Of a DNA stretch of 64,000 nt, positions 26,375 to 35,865 are shown piece by piece. How positions within the stretch are numbered: the first letter of the stretch is position 1; each line of letters begins with the position of its first letter. The DNA comes from Bacteroidales bacterium (GTDB lineage: Bacteria > Bacteroidota > Bacteroidia > Bacteroidales > JAGOPY01), in assembly GCA_017991835.1 (NCBI GenBank), contig JAGOPY010000002.1, positions 124,001 to 188,000 of the forward strand, read 5' to 3'. Below the pieces are notes generated by a model. It was not told the origin of the DNA. It did not search any database and was given only the letters and a program-made list of their open reading frames with translations. Both the position numbers and the translations under genes were made by a program.

Positions 26375-26950
26375 ATGTTCAATCTGATTCTATTCGGTCC
26401 TCCGGGTTCGGGCAAAGGAACCCAGTCGGTGAAAATCGCTGAAAAGTACCAATTGGTTCATATCTCGACGGGTGATATCTTTCGCCGGGAGATCAAAAAT
26501 CAAACCCCACTTGGTATCAAAGTGCAGAGCATCATTGAAAAAGGGGAACTGGTTCCCGATGAACTGCTGGTGGATATCCTCCGTTCGGCTTTGCATCAGG
26601 CAGGTTCGCCTGCCGGCTTTGCCTTCGATGGATTCCCGCGTACCTTGCGCCAGGCCGCCGACCTGGATAACCTGCTCGCTGAAACCCATGAAAACGTCTC
26701 CCTCGTCCTGGCTCTGGAAGTCGATGAGGAAGAAGTCGTCAAAAGGCTGTTGAAACGGGCCCGGCTTGAAGGCCGCAAAGACGATACGGAAGATGTGATC
26801 CGGAACAGGATGTCGGTCTACCATTCTCAAACTCACCCGCTAATCGATTTCTACGAAAAGCAGGGCAAGTTTGTCGCTATAAAAGGGGTAGGCTCTGTCG
26901 AAGAAATTTTTACCGATATCTGCCGGGCCATCGATAAGGTGAAGACTTAA
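26375..26950 (+). CDS. adk: adenylate kinase
   Basis: A 191-residue enzyme: MFNLILFGPPGSGKGTQ carries the P-loop (Gly8 to Thr16), 'HISTGDIFRREI' the AMP-binding region, 'FAFDGFPRTLRQA' the family signature, and 'RLLKRARLEGRKDDTEDVI' a short LID. The short-LID form lacks the zinc-finger insertion. It interconverts ATP and AMP with two ADP. Its stop overlaps the stop of the convergent acyl-CoA synthetase gene by 4 bases. Adk would also deal with the AMP released by the acetyl-CoA synthetase encoded nearby, though this is a general housekeeping role. Confidence 0.96.
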   Translation: MFNLILFGPPGSGKGTQSVKIAEKYQLVHISTGDIFRREIKNQTPLGIKVQSIIEKGELVPDELLVDILRSALHQAGSPAGFAFDGFPRTLRQAADLDNLLAETHENVSLVLALEVDEEEVVKRLLKRARLEGRKDDTEDVIRNRMSVYHSQTHPLIDFYEKQGKFVAIKGVGSVEEIFTDICRAIDKVKT

Positions 26951-29631
26951 ACCAGGTCCATCGATACACTTACACCGGTATCCTGGTTAAAGACTACCTT
27001 GAATCCCAGTTTTTTGAATACTGAGATCATGGCCTGGTTATCTTTTGTCGTTTCAGCGGCGATTCGTTTCAGATGCCATTGACGGGCAATCTCAATGCAA
27101 TACTCCGTCAGGATGGTTCCCAATTCTTTCTTCTGCCAGGCATCAGCGATCAGTACGGCATATTCAACCGTTTCATGGTCAAGATCAGCTATCAGTCGGC
27201 CGACTCCGATCAACTTTTTCTGCCCTTCTTCCATTACTTCCGCCACGATCGCAATCTCCCTTGCATAATCTATAAAGCAGAACTGGGTGGCAATTTCATG
27301 GGAATCATAATGGAAATTATAACGGAATCTTGAATAGATCGACTCCTTGGAGCAGCTACCCAGCAGATCGAGCCACAGCGGTTCGTCTTCCGGTTTGATC
27401 GGCCGTAAGAGAATGGTGTTGCCGTCGATCAGTTTTGCCGGTTTGGTATATTTATCCGGATAGGGGTGAATAAGCAGGTGCGAGAACTGGGGAAGGTCTT
27501 TGCCGACGAGCTCTTTATCGATGACGATGCGGGCGTCGAGTGCAATGACATCGCTGGTGCCTACCAGCAACGGGTTGATATCGAGCTCGATGATCTCAGG
27601 ATAATCGGCGGCCAGATAAGATAACCGGATGATCACTTCGATCAGTTTTTCGATGTCTTTTTCCGGTGCGCCACGGTATCCTTTCAGGAAAGGATATATT
27701 TTCAGCGATTTGATCATGGTGCGCGTAAGCCGTTCATTAAGTGGCGGAAATGCCAGCTTGGTATCTTTGAAGACTTCCGCGCCGGTGCCGCCCATCCCTA
27801 CCAGGAGGACGGTACCAAAAACCGGATCTTTCTTGATCCCGAGGATCATCTCCGTGGCATCCTTCATATTGACCATCGGCTGGATGGTAACCCCTTCGAT
27901 ATTGGCCGAAGGCATCTTTTCCTTTATGCTTCGGGTCATATTCTTGAAGTTGTTCCAAACGCCGTCTTCGTCCTTGATATTCAGGATGACGCCACCCATA
28001 TCCGATTTATGTGTAATATCGGGTGAGTGAATTTTCATGACAACGGGATAGCCGATCCGGTTGGCGATATCGGCCGCTTCAATAGCCGATTTGGCGACCA
28101 TGGGCTGAGTGGTGGGTATGCCATAGGCCGTCAGGAGCGCTTTTGAAACGTCTTCCGACAGGATTCTCTCTTTGGTGAAATGCTTTTCGACAAATTCTTT
28201 CCTCACCTTGTCCCGGTCAAGGGTAAACGAAACAGGGAAATCCTTCGGTGTTTCAAACAGGGCATCCAGGTTTTTCGAATAGCTTGCCAGTGTCATAAAT
28301 GCGCGGATGGCGCCTTCGGGGGTATCGTATGTGCTTAATCCGTGTTTGTTGAAGATGCTGATCCCTTCCCGCATGCTTTCTCCGCCGAGCCAGGCCGCCA
28401 TGATCGGTTTCACGGTGTGGTCGGCCAGCTTGGTGATCTCCAGCGCTGTAGCGGTTGGATTGGTCATGGCTTGCGGAGTGAGGATGACCAGGACGGCGTC
28501 TACATTGGGATCATCCAGGACAATGCGTGTAGCTGTGGCAAATCGTTCCGGTGGTGCGTCGCCCAGCACGTCGACCGGGTTGCCGTGCGACCAGAATGGC
28601 GGCAGGTAATCGTTCAGTTTCTTCATGGTCTCATCCGATAGTTTGGTCAGTTTCCCATCCATGGAGATGAGCGCATCGGTCGCCATAACGCCCGGACCGC
28701 CGGCATTGGTTATGATGGCCAGGTTTCTCCCTTTCGGGATGTTTTTCTGTGCCATCAGTTCGGTGAAATTGAAGATATCGCCGATGTCGAACACACGGGC
28801 TACACCGGCACGTTGAAAGACAGCGTCGTAAACCGCATCTTCCGAAGCCATCGCTCCGGTGTGGGAAGCGGCAGCGGCGGCCGATTCGGGGAACCTTCCG
28901 GCTTTATATACGATGATCGGCTTTTTGCGGGCAAAAGCACGGGCTGCCGTCATGAACTGCCTGGCTTTGGAGATGGATTCGACATAAAGTATGATGGAGC
29001 GTGTGCTCGGGTCCTGTCCGAAAAAGTCGATCAGGTCGCCGAAACCGACATCCATGGTGTTGCCTATGGATACAAAGTAGGAGAAGCCGATATTTTCTTC
29101 CTTGGCCCAGTCAAGCGCCGAGGTGCAAAGGGCTCCCGACTGGGATATAAATGCCACATGCCCTTTTTTAGCGGTCCCGCTGGCGAAACTGACGTTCATG
29201 TTATTGCCCGGAACAATGATTCCCAGGCAGTTCGGCCCGATTACCCTCATCCCGGTATATTTTGCCACGATAGCTTTGACCTCTTCTTCCAGCTTCTTTC
29301 CTTCAGGACCGGTTTCTTTAAATCCTGCCGACATGATGATAATCCCCAGGATACCTGCGTCTCCGCAATCTTTCAGTAATCCCGGGACCGATTTGGCATT
29401 GGTACAGATGACGGCCAGGTCAGGTACTTTCGGAAGGCTTTTCACATCAGGGTAGCACGGAATCCCCATGACCGCTTCGTGTTTCGGGTTAATCGGGTAA
29501 ACCACCCCCTGAAAGCCTCCTCCTACAAGGTTTTTTAATGTAATTCCTCCAACACTGTTCGGATCATTCGATACGCCGATGATCGCGATGCGCTGTGGCC
29601 TGAATATCTTCTGTAAAGTCTTTACTGCCAT
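26947..29631 (-). CDS. ADP-forming acyl-CoA synthetase fused to a GNAT acetyltransferase (Pat-like)
   Basis: An 894-residue fusion. Residues 1-460: CoA-binding and ligase alpha-type domains (RIAIIGVSNDPNSVGG, VIGPNCLGI, AFISQSGAL, AASHTGAMA). About 480-710: ATP-grasp beta-type domain (YPVVMKIHSPDITHKSDMGGV). About 735-894: GNAT domain (LLRPIKPEDEPLWLDLL, DAWQKKELGTILTEYC). Related fusions (Pat/YfiQ) acetylate lysines and switch off acetyl-CoA synthetase; others are true ADP-forming acetyl-CoA synthetases. His257, in ASHTG, is in the position of the phosphorylated active-site His of ADP-forming enzymes and is kept, so ligase activity is possible. The nearby acs gene (32414-34327) is an obvious acetylation target. 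It has its own candidate promoter and converges with adk. Confidence 0.92.
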   Translation of the reverse strand: MAVKTLQKIFRPQRIAIIGVSNDPNSVGGITLKNLVGGGFQGVVYPINPKHEAVMGIPCYPDVKSLPKVPDLAVICTNAKSVPGLLKDCGDAGILGIIIMSAGFKETGPEGKKLEEEVKAIVAKYTGMRVIGPNCLGIIVPGNNMNVSFASGTAKKGHVAFISQSGALCTSALDWAKEENIGFSYFVSIGNTMDVGFGDLIDFFGQDPSTRSIILYVESISKARQFMTAARAFARKKPIIVYKAGRFPESAAAAASHTGAMASEDAVYDAVFQRAGVARVFDIGDIFNFTELMAQKNIPKGRNLAIITNAGGPGVMATDALISMDGKLTKLSDETMKKLNDYLPPFWSHGNPVDVLGDAPPERFATATRIVLDDPNVDAVLVILTPQAMTNPTATALEITKLADHTVKPIMAAWLGGESMREGISIFNKHGLSTYDTPEGAIRAFMTLASYSKNLDALFETPKDFPVSFTLDRDKVRKEFVEKHFTKERILSEDVSKALLTAYGIPTTQPMVAKSAIEAADIANRIGYPVVMKIHSPDITHKSDMGGVILNIKDEDGVWNNFKNMTRSIKEKMPSANIEGVTIQPMVNMKDATEMILGIKKDPVFGTVLLVGMGGTGAEVFKDTKLAFPPLNERLTRTMIKSLKIYPFLKGYRGAPEKDIEKLIEVIIRLSYLAADYPEIIELDINPLLVGTSDVIALDARIVIDKELVGKDLPQFSHLLIHPYPDKYTKPAKLIDGNTILLRPIKPEDEPLWLDLLGSCSKESIYSRFRYNFHYDSHEIATQFCFIDYAREIAIVAEVMEEGQKKLIGVGRLIADLDHETVEYAVLIADAWQKKELGTILTEYCIEIARQWHLKRIAAETTKDNQAMISVFKKLGFKVVFNQDTGVSVSMDLV

Positions 29632-29679
29632 TGTTTTATATATTTATATTTTTATATTAAGCCTTTTTTTTACAACGCA

Positions 29680-29687
29680 CAAATGTA
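29680..29687 (-). promoter_or_regulatory. candidate -7 box of the acyl-CoA synthetase/GNAT gene
   Basis: Minus strand TACATTTG, a perfect TAnnTTTG, 48 bases before the ATG at 29631 and just outside the 3' end of the GNAT-like gene. No clear -33 box. Confidence 0.4.
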
Positions 29688-29690
29688 GAT

Positions 29691-30866
29691 TTATTTTGTG
29701 AAATTATTAACAATATTGGAAAAATGTTGTTCGCATGCTGGATAAGCGACCAACGACTTCCTGTACACCCGGTGCACCTTGCAAACTTCCCCGCCCATTT
29801 TCTCCATTTCCCCGCGGACCTTATAATTTTCTTCCAGTTCGAGGTGGCTGTGCATATGCCGGATTCCTCTTCGTTTGGCTGCCTGGAGCATTTTAACGCC
29901 CATCATCACATCGATCCCTGTGCCCTGGTGGCTTTCTTTTATTCCTCCGATCATCAGGACAATGAAATCGGATCTTTTCATCTCTTTTAAAATCCGGAAA
30001 ATACCAAAAGGGAAAACTCTGCCGCCGGTTTTCTGAAGGGCAGGGCCGATATCGGGAACGGCGATGAGAAACGCGACCGGAATGCCCTTATCTGTAATTA
30101 TTATGGTGAAATCCACATCCAGGATCATCATATAATCGGAGGCGAATTTCTTCATTTCTTCTTCATCGAACTCATATGAACCGTATATGTTCCGGAAAGT
30201 TTCATTGATCAGCCGCATGACCGGCATGATATAAGGTTTGAGATCCTTTTTTGTTTTCAGGACGACATGGCGGAGATCCTCATTCCGGCTTACCCGGTCG
30301 TAAATGCGCTGGTAAAAGTCGGGGATCTTTTCCGGGATGGGAATAATATATTCATAGAGATCAACATCTTTCATATAGCCTTCTTTTTCAATCAGATCGA
30401 TATAATACGGATGATTATACGGGGCGACGATGGCTGCACGGATATCAAACCCGCTGATGAGCAATCCCTGTGGATCTTTATCCGAAAAACCGAAGGGCCC
30501 GATCATCTCTTCCATGCCCTTGACGCGTGCCCATTCTTCGACTGCGGTGATCAAACTATGGCCGACATCAGGGTCATCCATACAATCGAATTTAAAGAAC
30601 CTGGCTCTTTTTTTTCCGATCTGTTCATTATACCGGTGATGAATAATCCCCATGATCCTGCCCGCCACCTGTCCGTTTTTATACGTCAGGTAATGAATAC
30701 AATCGTTTACGCGCAGTGCTTTGTTTTTTCGGGGGTTGTGAAAATTCTTTTCGTCGATCAGGACAGGAGGGAGCCAGAAGGGGTTGTTCCTGTATAAACG
30801 GAAGGGGAATCGGATAAATTCACCAATGTCGTGGCGGGTTAAAACTTCTTTTAGTTCTATGGACAT
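29691..30866 (-). CDS. GNAT-superfamily-like protein (YghO-type)
   Basis: A 391-residue protein beginning MSIELKEVLTRHDIGEFIRF. It has the layout of a large Bacteroidota family annotated as N-acetyltransferase-like: 'FPFRLYRNNPFWLPPVLIDE', 'GRIMGIIHHRYNE', 'GPFGFSDKDPQGLLISGFD', 'PYNHPYYIDLIEKEGYMKDVDLYEY', and near the C-terminus 'GIKESHQGTGIDVMMGVKML', which resembles a GNAT acetyl-CoA-binding loop. Substrate unknown. The start was chosen at ATG 30864-30866 because a perfect TAnnTTTG box lies at 30926-30933, between it and an in-frame upstream ATG (30959). It sits between the Pat-like gene (59 bases away) and the OFA transporter. Confidence 0.8.
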   Translation of the reverse strand: MSIELKEVLTRHDIGEFIRFPFRLYRNNPFWLPPVLIDEKNFHNPRKNKALRVNDCIHYLTYKNGQVAGRIMGIIHHRYNEQIGKKRARFFKFDCMDDPDVGHSLITAVEEWARVKGMEEMIGPFGFSDKDPQGLLISGFDIRAAIVAPYNHPYYIDLIEKEGYMKDVDLYEYIIPIPEKIPDFYQRIYDRVSRNEDLRHVVLKTKKDLKPYIMPVMRLINETFRNIYGSYEFDEEEMKKFASDYMMILDVDFTIIITDKGIPVAFLIAVPDIGPALQKTGGRVFPFGIFRILKEMKRSDFIVLMIGGIKESHQGTGIDVMMGVKMLQAAKRRGIRHMHSHLELEENYKVRGEMEKMGGEVCKVHRVYRKSLVAYPACEQHFSNIVNNFTK

Positions 30867-30925
30867 ATCATTATTTTTAATCCTGGTGAACCTGATAAAA
30901 ATAAAACCGCTGAGGAACAAATTGG

Positions 30926-30933
30926 CAAAGTTA
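30926..30933 (-). promoter_or_regulatory. candidate -7 box of the GNAT-like gene
   Basis: Minus strand TAACTTTG, a perfect TAnnTTTG, 59 bases upstream of the chosen ATG. It would exclude the upstream in-frame ATG at 30959 from the transcript. Confidence 0.4.
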
Positions 30934-30989
30934 AATTTTAATTCTTTGCACGATTGCACCCCAGCGGTGATGAAAATCCTGATTCAGGC

Positions 30990-32267
30990 TCAGGCTTTCC
31001 TGATGACAGGCTTGACGAGTGAAATGGTGATTACAGCAACGATGCAGAGTATTCCGCAAATAGTAAATGCGAGTGGAAAGTTACCCAAATCGCCCAGTTT
31101 TCCACCCATTATAGGCCCGAAGATCCCACCGATGGCGTAGGCCAGGAATACCCAGCCATAATTCATGCCAACATACTTGGTGCCGAAAGTGTCGGCTGTT
31201 AATGTGGGGAAAAGGGCGAAGTTGCCGCCGAAATTAAAGCCGATCAACATGGCAAATAGGTAAAGAGTGTATTCATTACCAGCCATAAACTGGAAAAGAT
31301 AGACAAATACGCCCTGGGTTGCTGTCATAATAATAATAGACAGTTTCCGGCCTATTTTATCGGATATCATGCCCCACAGGATTCGGCCGAGGCCATTGAA
31401 AAGGGCAAAAAATACGGCCATGGCCAGTGTTGCCATAGCGCTGGCTGTTTCAGGTGCGATTCCATTCGCCTCCAGTGCTTCCATTGGCCATAACTTCATC
31501 AGGCCGATGCTCATCAGGCCGGCGCTGGCTCCAAAAGCAAAGGTCAGCAGGATGAAATAAAACTGAGGTGTTCGCAGCATTTCTGCTGAGGTCAGGGTGA
31601 CCGAACCGGCGACAGGGGACGATCCTGTGGCTTGCGGAGGGTTCCACCCGGCAGGCTTGAATCCGTCCGGAGGAAATTTCATCCAGATACTGCCGATCTC
31701 GACGAGCACGAAATAGGCAATACCGAAAGCAATAAATGTCCCTGAAACGCCCAGGCTTTTAAGCAGTTCACCACCCCCGAGCGGACCGAGTTTGCCGGCC
31801 AGTGTCATCCAGAGTGTGGCGCCGAATCCGAATCCGGCGACAGCCAGACCCGTAATTAGCCCTTTCTTGTCGGGAAACCATTTAATGCCTACCGCAATAG
31901 GAACGACATACCCGATCCCGATCCCGGCTCCACCGATAATTCCGACAAAAATAAAGGTTGTGGTAAAGTTTTCTGCGCCGAATATTCCTGCCAGCACATA
32001 TCCCAGGCCGAGTACGAGTCCGCTGGCCATAGCCAGCCTGCGAGGCCCCACTTTCGGATGTTGCAGGAACCGGCCGGCTACTACCATGACAATGGCAAAC
32101 AAAGCCAGTCCGGCCGAAAAGACCATCTGTGTTTCCTGCTTGCTCCATCCGGAATTTTCCAGCGTTTTCGTGTAAACCGACCAGGCATAAATAGCACCCA
32201 GGGCAAGTTGAATCATAATAGCCCCGATAACCACCAGCCAGCGGTTCATTGTTTTAATATCTGACAT
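30990..32267 (-). CDS. OFA-family MFS transporter (oxalate/formate antiporter type)
   Basis: A 425-residue membrane protein with twelve likely segments. The opening 'NRWLVVIGAIMIQLALGAIYAWSVY' is the OFA-family hallmark, followed by 'GFGFGATLWM' and 'GRILWGMISDKIGRKLSIII' (the MFS loop motif between the halves). OFA members exchange or import small carboxylates such as oxalate, formate or other monocarboxylates; the substrate cannot be told from sequence. The neighbouring acs and acyl-CoA synthetase genes suggest a short-chain carboxylate. An inverted repeat separates it from acs. Confidence 0.88.
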   Translation of the reverse strand: MSDIKTMNRWLVVIGAIMIQLALGAIYAWSVYTKTLENSGWSKQETQMVFSAGLALFAIVMVVAGRFLQHPKVGPRRLAMASGLVLGLGYVLAGIFGAENFTTTFIFVGIIGGAGIGIGYVVPIAVGIKWFPDKKGLITGLAVAGFGFGATLWMTLAGKLGPLGGGELLKSLGVSGTFIAFGIAYFVLVEIGSIWMKFPPDGFKPAGWNPPQATGSSPVAGSVTLTSAEMLRTPQFYFILLTFAFGASAGLMSIGLMKLWPMEALEANGIAPETASAMATLAMAVFFALFNGLGRILWGMISDKIGRKLSIIIMTATQGVFVYLFQFMAGNEYTLYLFAMLIGFNFGGNFALFPTLTADTFGTKYVGMNYGWVFLAYAIGGIFGPIMGGKLGDLGNFPLAFTICGILCIVAVITISLVKPVIRKA

Positions 32268-32302
32268 AAGGATTTTGGTTTTTGGTTATGATTTTTAAAT
32301 GA

Positions 32303-32400
32303 TAACCACTAAGGCACCAAGGCACTGAGAAGCACTAAGTTTTCCAAATGCAAACCGTCCTTTGTGTTCTTTGTGAAATCCTTTGTGTCCTTAGTGGTTA
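32303..32400. repeat. inverted repeat between acs and the OFA transporter
   Basis: TAACCACTAAGG (32303-32314) and its exact reverse complement CCTTAGTGGTTA (32389-32400) enclose about 74 bases of short words (GCACCAAGGCACT, CTTTGTGTTCTTTGTG). It lies 13 bases behind the acs stop. It may act as a transcript end or be a mobile repeat; it lacks a simple stem-loop plus T-tract. Confidence 0.6.
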
Positions 32401-32413
32401 ACCAATCGATAGA

Positions 32414-34327
32414 TTACCGTTTCACTTCAACCTTGGCGCCGCGGATGATTTCTTCCACAACACCCGGATCGAGCAGGGTAGAGGTATCGCCGAGGCTGGT
32501 GGCATCACCTTCCCCGATCTTGCGGAGGATACGGCGCATGATCTTCCCTGAACGCGTCTTGGGAAGCCCGCTCACGATCTGGATCTTGTCCGGTTTGGCG
32601 ATTGGCCCGATGATCCGGCTGACGATGTCGCATATCTCTTTGTCGATGGTCTGGACTTCCTCTTCCGAAAGCGCATCACAGGTTACATAGGCATAGATGC
32701 CGGAACCCTTTATTTCATGAGGATAGCCAACGACAGCCGATTCCACCACCTTCGGGTGCTGGTTGATGGCGTCTTCCACTTCGGCCGTTCCGATGCGGTG
32801 GCCCGAAACATTGATAACGTCGTCGACACGGCCCAGGATGCGGTAGTAGCCTTCCTCGTCGCGTTTGGCGCCGTCGCCGGTGAAATAGAGCCCGCGGTAG
32901 GTCGAGAAATAGTTGATCCGGCAGCGCTCATGGTCGCCATAGGTCGTACGGATCATGCCCGGCCACGGGAACTTGATGCAAAGGTTACCCTGTACATTAT
33001 TCCCCTCCATGACATTGCCTTCGTTATCGACCAGCACCGGTTGTACGCCGGGCAATGGCAGTGTGGCAAACGACGGTTTGGTCGGGGTAATGCCGGCCAG
33101 CGGGGTGATCAGGATGCCACCGGTTTCCGTCTGCCACCAGGTGTCGACGATCGGGCATTTGCCTTTGCCCACCACATCGTGATACCAGCGCCATGCCTCT
33201 TCGTTGATTGGTTCGCCAACCGAACCGAGGACTTTGAGTGAACTGAGGTTTTTGGAACGCACCCACTCGTCTCCCTGTGCGATCAGGGCGCGGATAGCCG
33301 TCGGCGCAGTATAGAACTGGTTGACCTGGTATTTGTCGACCGTTTCCCAGAACCTGCCCGGATCGGGATAGGTAGGTACTCCTTCGAACATGACAGATGT
33401 GGCGCCCGAAAGCAACGGCCCGTAAACAATATAGGTATGGCCCGTTACCCAGCCGATATCGGCTGTACACCAGTAAATATCGCCTTCATTGTACTGGAAA
33501 ACATTCAGGAACGTGAACTGGGCAAATACCATGTATCCGGCCGTGGTATGGAGAACGCCTTTCGGTTTGCCTGTTGATCCGGAGGTGTAAAGGATAAACA
33601 GCGTATCCTCGGCTTCCATGACTTCGGCCTTGTTTTCTTTCGAAACACCTTCGATGAAGGCATCCCACCAGATATCGCGGCCTTCTTTCATCTGGACCGG
33701 GTCGCCCGTACGTTTCAGTACCACGACATGCTCCACGGAGGTGCACATTTGCAGCGCTTCGTCAACAATCGATTTCAGTCCGACATTCTTGGAACCACGG
33801 TACAAACCATCGGCGGTAATGACCATTTTACAGGCGGAATCGTTGATGCGATCGGCCAGCGAGTTGGCGGAAAATCCGGCGAAGACAATGCTGTGGATGG
33901 CTCCGATACGGGCACAGGCCAGCATCGCTATGGGAAGTTCCGGAACCATTGGCAGATAAATGGCTACCCTGTCGCCCTTCTGGATACCTTGCCTTTTCAG
34001 TGCATTGGCAAAAATGCAAACCTTTTCGAATAATTCCCCGTACGTGATCCTCTTTTCCGGTTCTTTGGGATCGTTCGGTTCCCAGATCAGCGCCACCTGG
34101 TCCTTTCGGGCAGGCAGATTGCGCTCAAAAATATTCTCCGTGATATTCAGTTTCCCACCGTCGAACCACTTGATCTTGGGCTCGGTGAAATTCCAATCCA
34201 GCACTTTATCCCATTTTTTGTGCCATTGAAAAGTGTCGGCGATCTTTGCCCAATACCCCTCGGGATTGGTCACGCTTTCATGATATTGCTGAAAATAATC
34301 AACAAAACTTGAAATTTTCTTCATCAT
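32414..34327 (-). CDS. acs: acetyl-CoA synthetase (AMP-forming)
   Basis: A 637-residue enzyme of the usual Acs length. Motifs: '[12 protein letters not shown]' (AMP-binding P-loop), '[19 protein letters not shown]', 'WWQTETGG', '[34 protein letters not shown]' region with hinge aspartate, and '[17 protein letters not shown]' near the C-terminus with catalytic Lys595. It makes acetyl-CoA from acetate, CoA and ATP through acetyl-AMP. Lys595 is the residue that Pat-type enzymes acetylate to inactivate Acs, and a Pat-like fusion is encoded 2.8 kb downstream on the same strand. Start: the first of two adjoining ATGs. Confidence 0.96.
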   Translation of the reverse strand: MMKKISSFVDYFQQYHESVTNPEGYWAKIADTFQWHKKWDKVLDWNFTEPKIKWFDGGKLNITENIFERNLPARKDQVALIWEPNDPKEPEKRITYGELFEKVCIFANALKRQGIQKGDRVAIYLPMVPELPIAMLACARIGAIHSIVFAGFSANSLADRINDSACKMVITADGLYRGSKNVGLKSIVDEALQMCTSVEHVVVLKRTGDPVQMKEGRDIWWDAFIEGVSKENKAEVMEAEDTLFILYTSGSTGKPKGVLHTTAGYMVFAQFTFLNVFQYNEGDIYWCTADIGWVTGHTYIVYGPLLSGATSVMFEGVPTYPDPGRFWETVDKYQVNQFYTAPTAIRALIAQGDEWVRSKNLSSLKVLGSVGEPINEEAWRWYHDVVGKGKCPIVDTWWQTETGGILITPLAGITPTKPSFATLPLPGVQPVLVDNEGNVMEGNNVQGNLCIKFPWPGMIRTTYGDHERCRINYFSTYRGLYFTGDGAKRDEEGYYRILGRVDDVINVSGHRIGTAEVEDAINQHPKVVESAVVGYPHEIKGSGIYAYVTCDALSEEEVQTIDKEICDIVSRIIGPIAKPDKIQIVSGLPKTRSGKIMRRILRKIGEGDATSLGDTSTLLDPGVVEEIIRGAKVEVKR

Positions 34328-34391
34328 ACGCTTATGATTTAAATTTGTAAATAATGATTAGGATATTTAGATGTTATTGGGTTTCAATTTT

Positions 34392-35633
34392 TTAAAAGAA
34401 ATAAAATACACCTACAAGCAAGCGGAAATTACCGACCGGTTCCGGATCCATAACTTTACCGTCGAGATTGTTGGTCATGCCGTATCTGGCAACCGTATAT
34501 TCTATCTCAGGGGCAATCCTGAATTTGCCTGCATTATAAACGAACCGGGGTGATATCCGGTAGAGGTCATAAATATTCGCTCCTCTTGAATAGTAAGGGC
34601 CTATCACAATATCGCCGGCACCCATGTTCTGAGAATAGGCCAGGAATAACCCTCCCTGCATTTTCTTGCCCGTCGTCATCACCTCGGCCCACACCGATGC
34701 CGTGGTGATATTCCGGTAGCTGACGATCCCTTTGTCTTTGTCCAGGTAATCATCCACCACATAACCCCCGATCATGGTATAATCGAACATGTTCTGGCCG
34801 TATAATCCTGCCATTTTGAAAATGACCTTCTGAAAACCTAATTTCAAATATACCATCCCCGAAAGGGAATTAATACCTTCATTCGTCTGATAGCCACTAT
34901 CGGTGATCATCCTCGGGAGGAGCCGTTTGAAATTACCGGCGGCGCCTGCCAGGATCTCCGTGCCGGTTTCCTTGTTTTTATATGAATACTCAAGGTTGAG
35001 GTTAAAAGAGGGTATGGAGGAGTTTCTGATATATTTCGTACTGGCTCCGTCGGGGCCGTTGCTTTTAAAATCGACCTGTGACAGGGCAGTGAGAATCAGG
35101 CGAAAACTTTTAATGTCTTTTGTAAGTCTGATCTGAGGATTGCGGGAAAAGACCAGGAAAGGGGCACCGGTATTGAAAGAAACCACCTCCGGGAATGAGG
35201 AAGTGATAAACATCGGGTGCCACATCTGCCCGACCAGCAGCTCGGTAGTTTTCCAGTTCAGCTTTACGTAGGCATGACGCAGGCGGAAACCGTTAATATC
35301 TCCATCGGCCATACCGAAAAATTCGCCTTCGATCGATCCCGAGGTTTTTGCACCCAGTGCGTCAGGGCCTGTTATATCTCCCTTGAGCCGGGTCTGTATG
35401 CTGAGGAAATTAAAACTCGGCTTGGCATTGATATCGTTGCCTTCCAGGTCGTTTAATACTGGTTTGGGAAGCAAAAGAAAGTGCCCTTCCCTCAAATCGA
35501 CCGTTTGCCGCGAATCCCAGATGACATCCGTTTTAACAAATCCGGAAAACTTTATTCCAAATGATTTCTCATCCTGCGAGAATAACATAACAGGAAAGTA
35601 AGCCAGGAAAAGGATAAGAAGCGATTTCTTCAT
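34392..35633 (-). CDS. outer-membrane porin-like beta-barrel protein
   Basis: A 413-residue protein with a signal peptide (MKKSLLILFLAYFPVMLFSQ). The mature part starts 'FGIKFSGFVKTDVIWDSRQTV', with alternating strands such as 'RLRHAYVKLNWKTTELLVGQMWHPMF' and a C-terminal aromatic end (LLVGVFYFF), typical of outer-membrane barrels of the porin type. No substrate can be assigned. It is upstream of acs on the same strand with a 64-base gap, so co-expression and a role in uptake of small acids is conceivable but not shown. The spacer 35634-35865 upstream is AT-rich with no recognised feature. Confidence 0.78.
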   Translation of the reverse strand: MKKSLLILFLAYFPVMLFSQDEKSFGIKFSGFVKTDVIWDSRQTVDLREGHFLLLPKPVLNDLEGNDINAKPSFNFLSIQTRLKGDITGPDALGAKTSGSIEGEFFGMADGDINGFRLRHAYVKLNWKTTELLVGQMWHPMFITSSFPEVVSFNTGAPFLVFSRNPQIRLTKDIKSFRLILTALSQVDFKSNGPDGASTKYIRNSSIPSFNLNLEYSYKNKETGTEILAGAAGNFKRLLPRMITDSGYQTNEGINSLSGMVYLKLGFQKVIFKMAGLYGQNMFDYTMIGGYVVDDYLDKDKGIVSYRNITTASVWAEVMTTGKKMQGGLFLAYSQNMGAGDIVIGPYYSRGANIYDLYRISPRFVYNAGKFRIAPEIEYTVARYGMTNNLDGKVMDPEPVGNFRLLVGVFYFF

Positions 35634-35865
35634 GCGGGATTTTCTTGTTAATTGATTAACAATAAAAGATTTATTACGGGCGAAGATAGAATTTTTTTTG
35701 ACTTAAACAAGCCATTAGCAGGAAGGGAAGGTAGGTAACCGAAATGGTAAAGATCGGATATTCAATACATTATTATATAGTTTAAAAACTATATGAATTA
35801 ATTGCCCCGAAATTTAAAAGCATTATAAATAAGAAACGTGTCGAGTCGTTTTACCGGTTTGGTTA

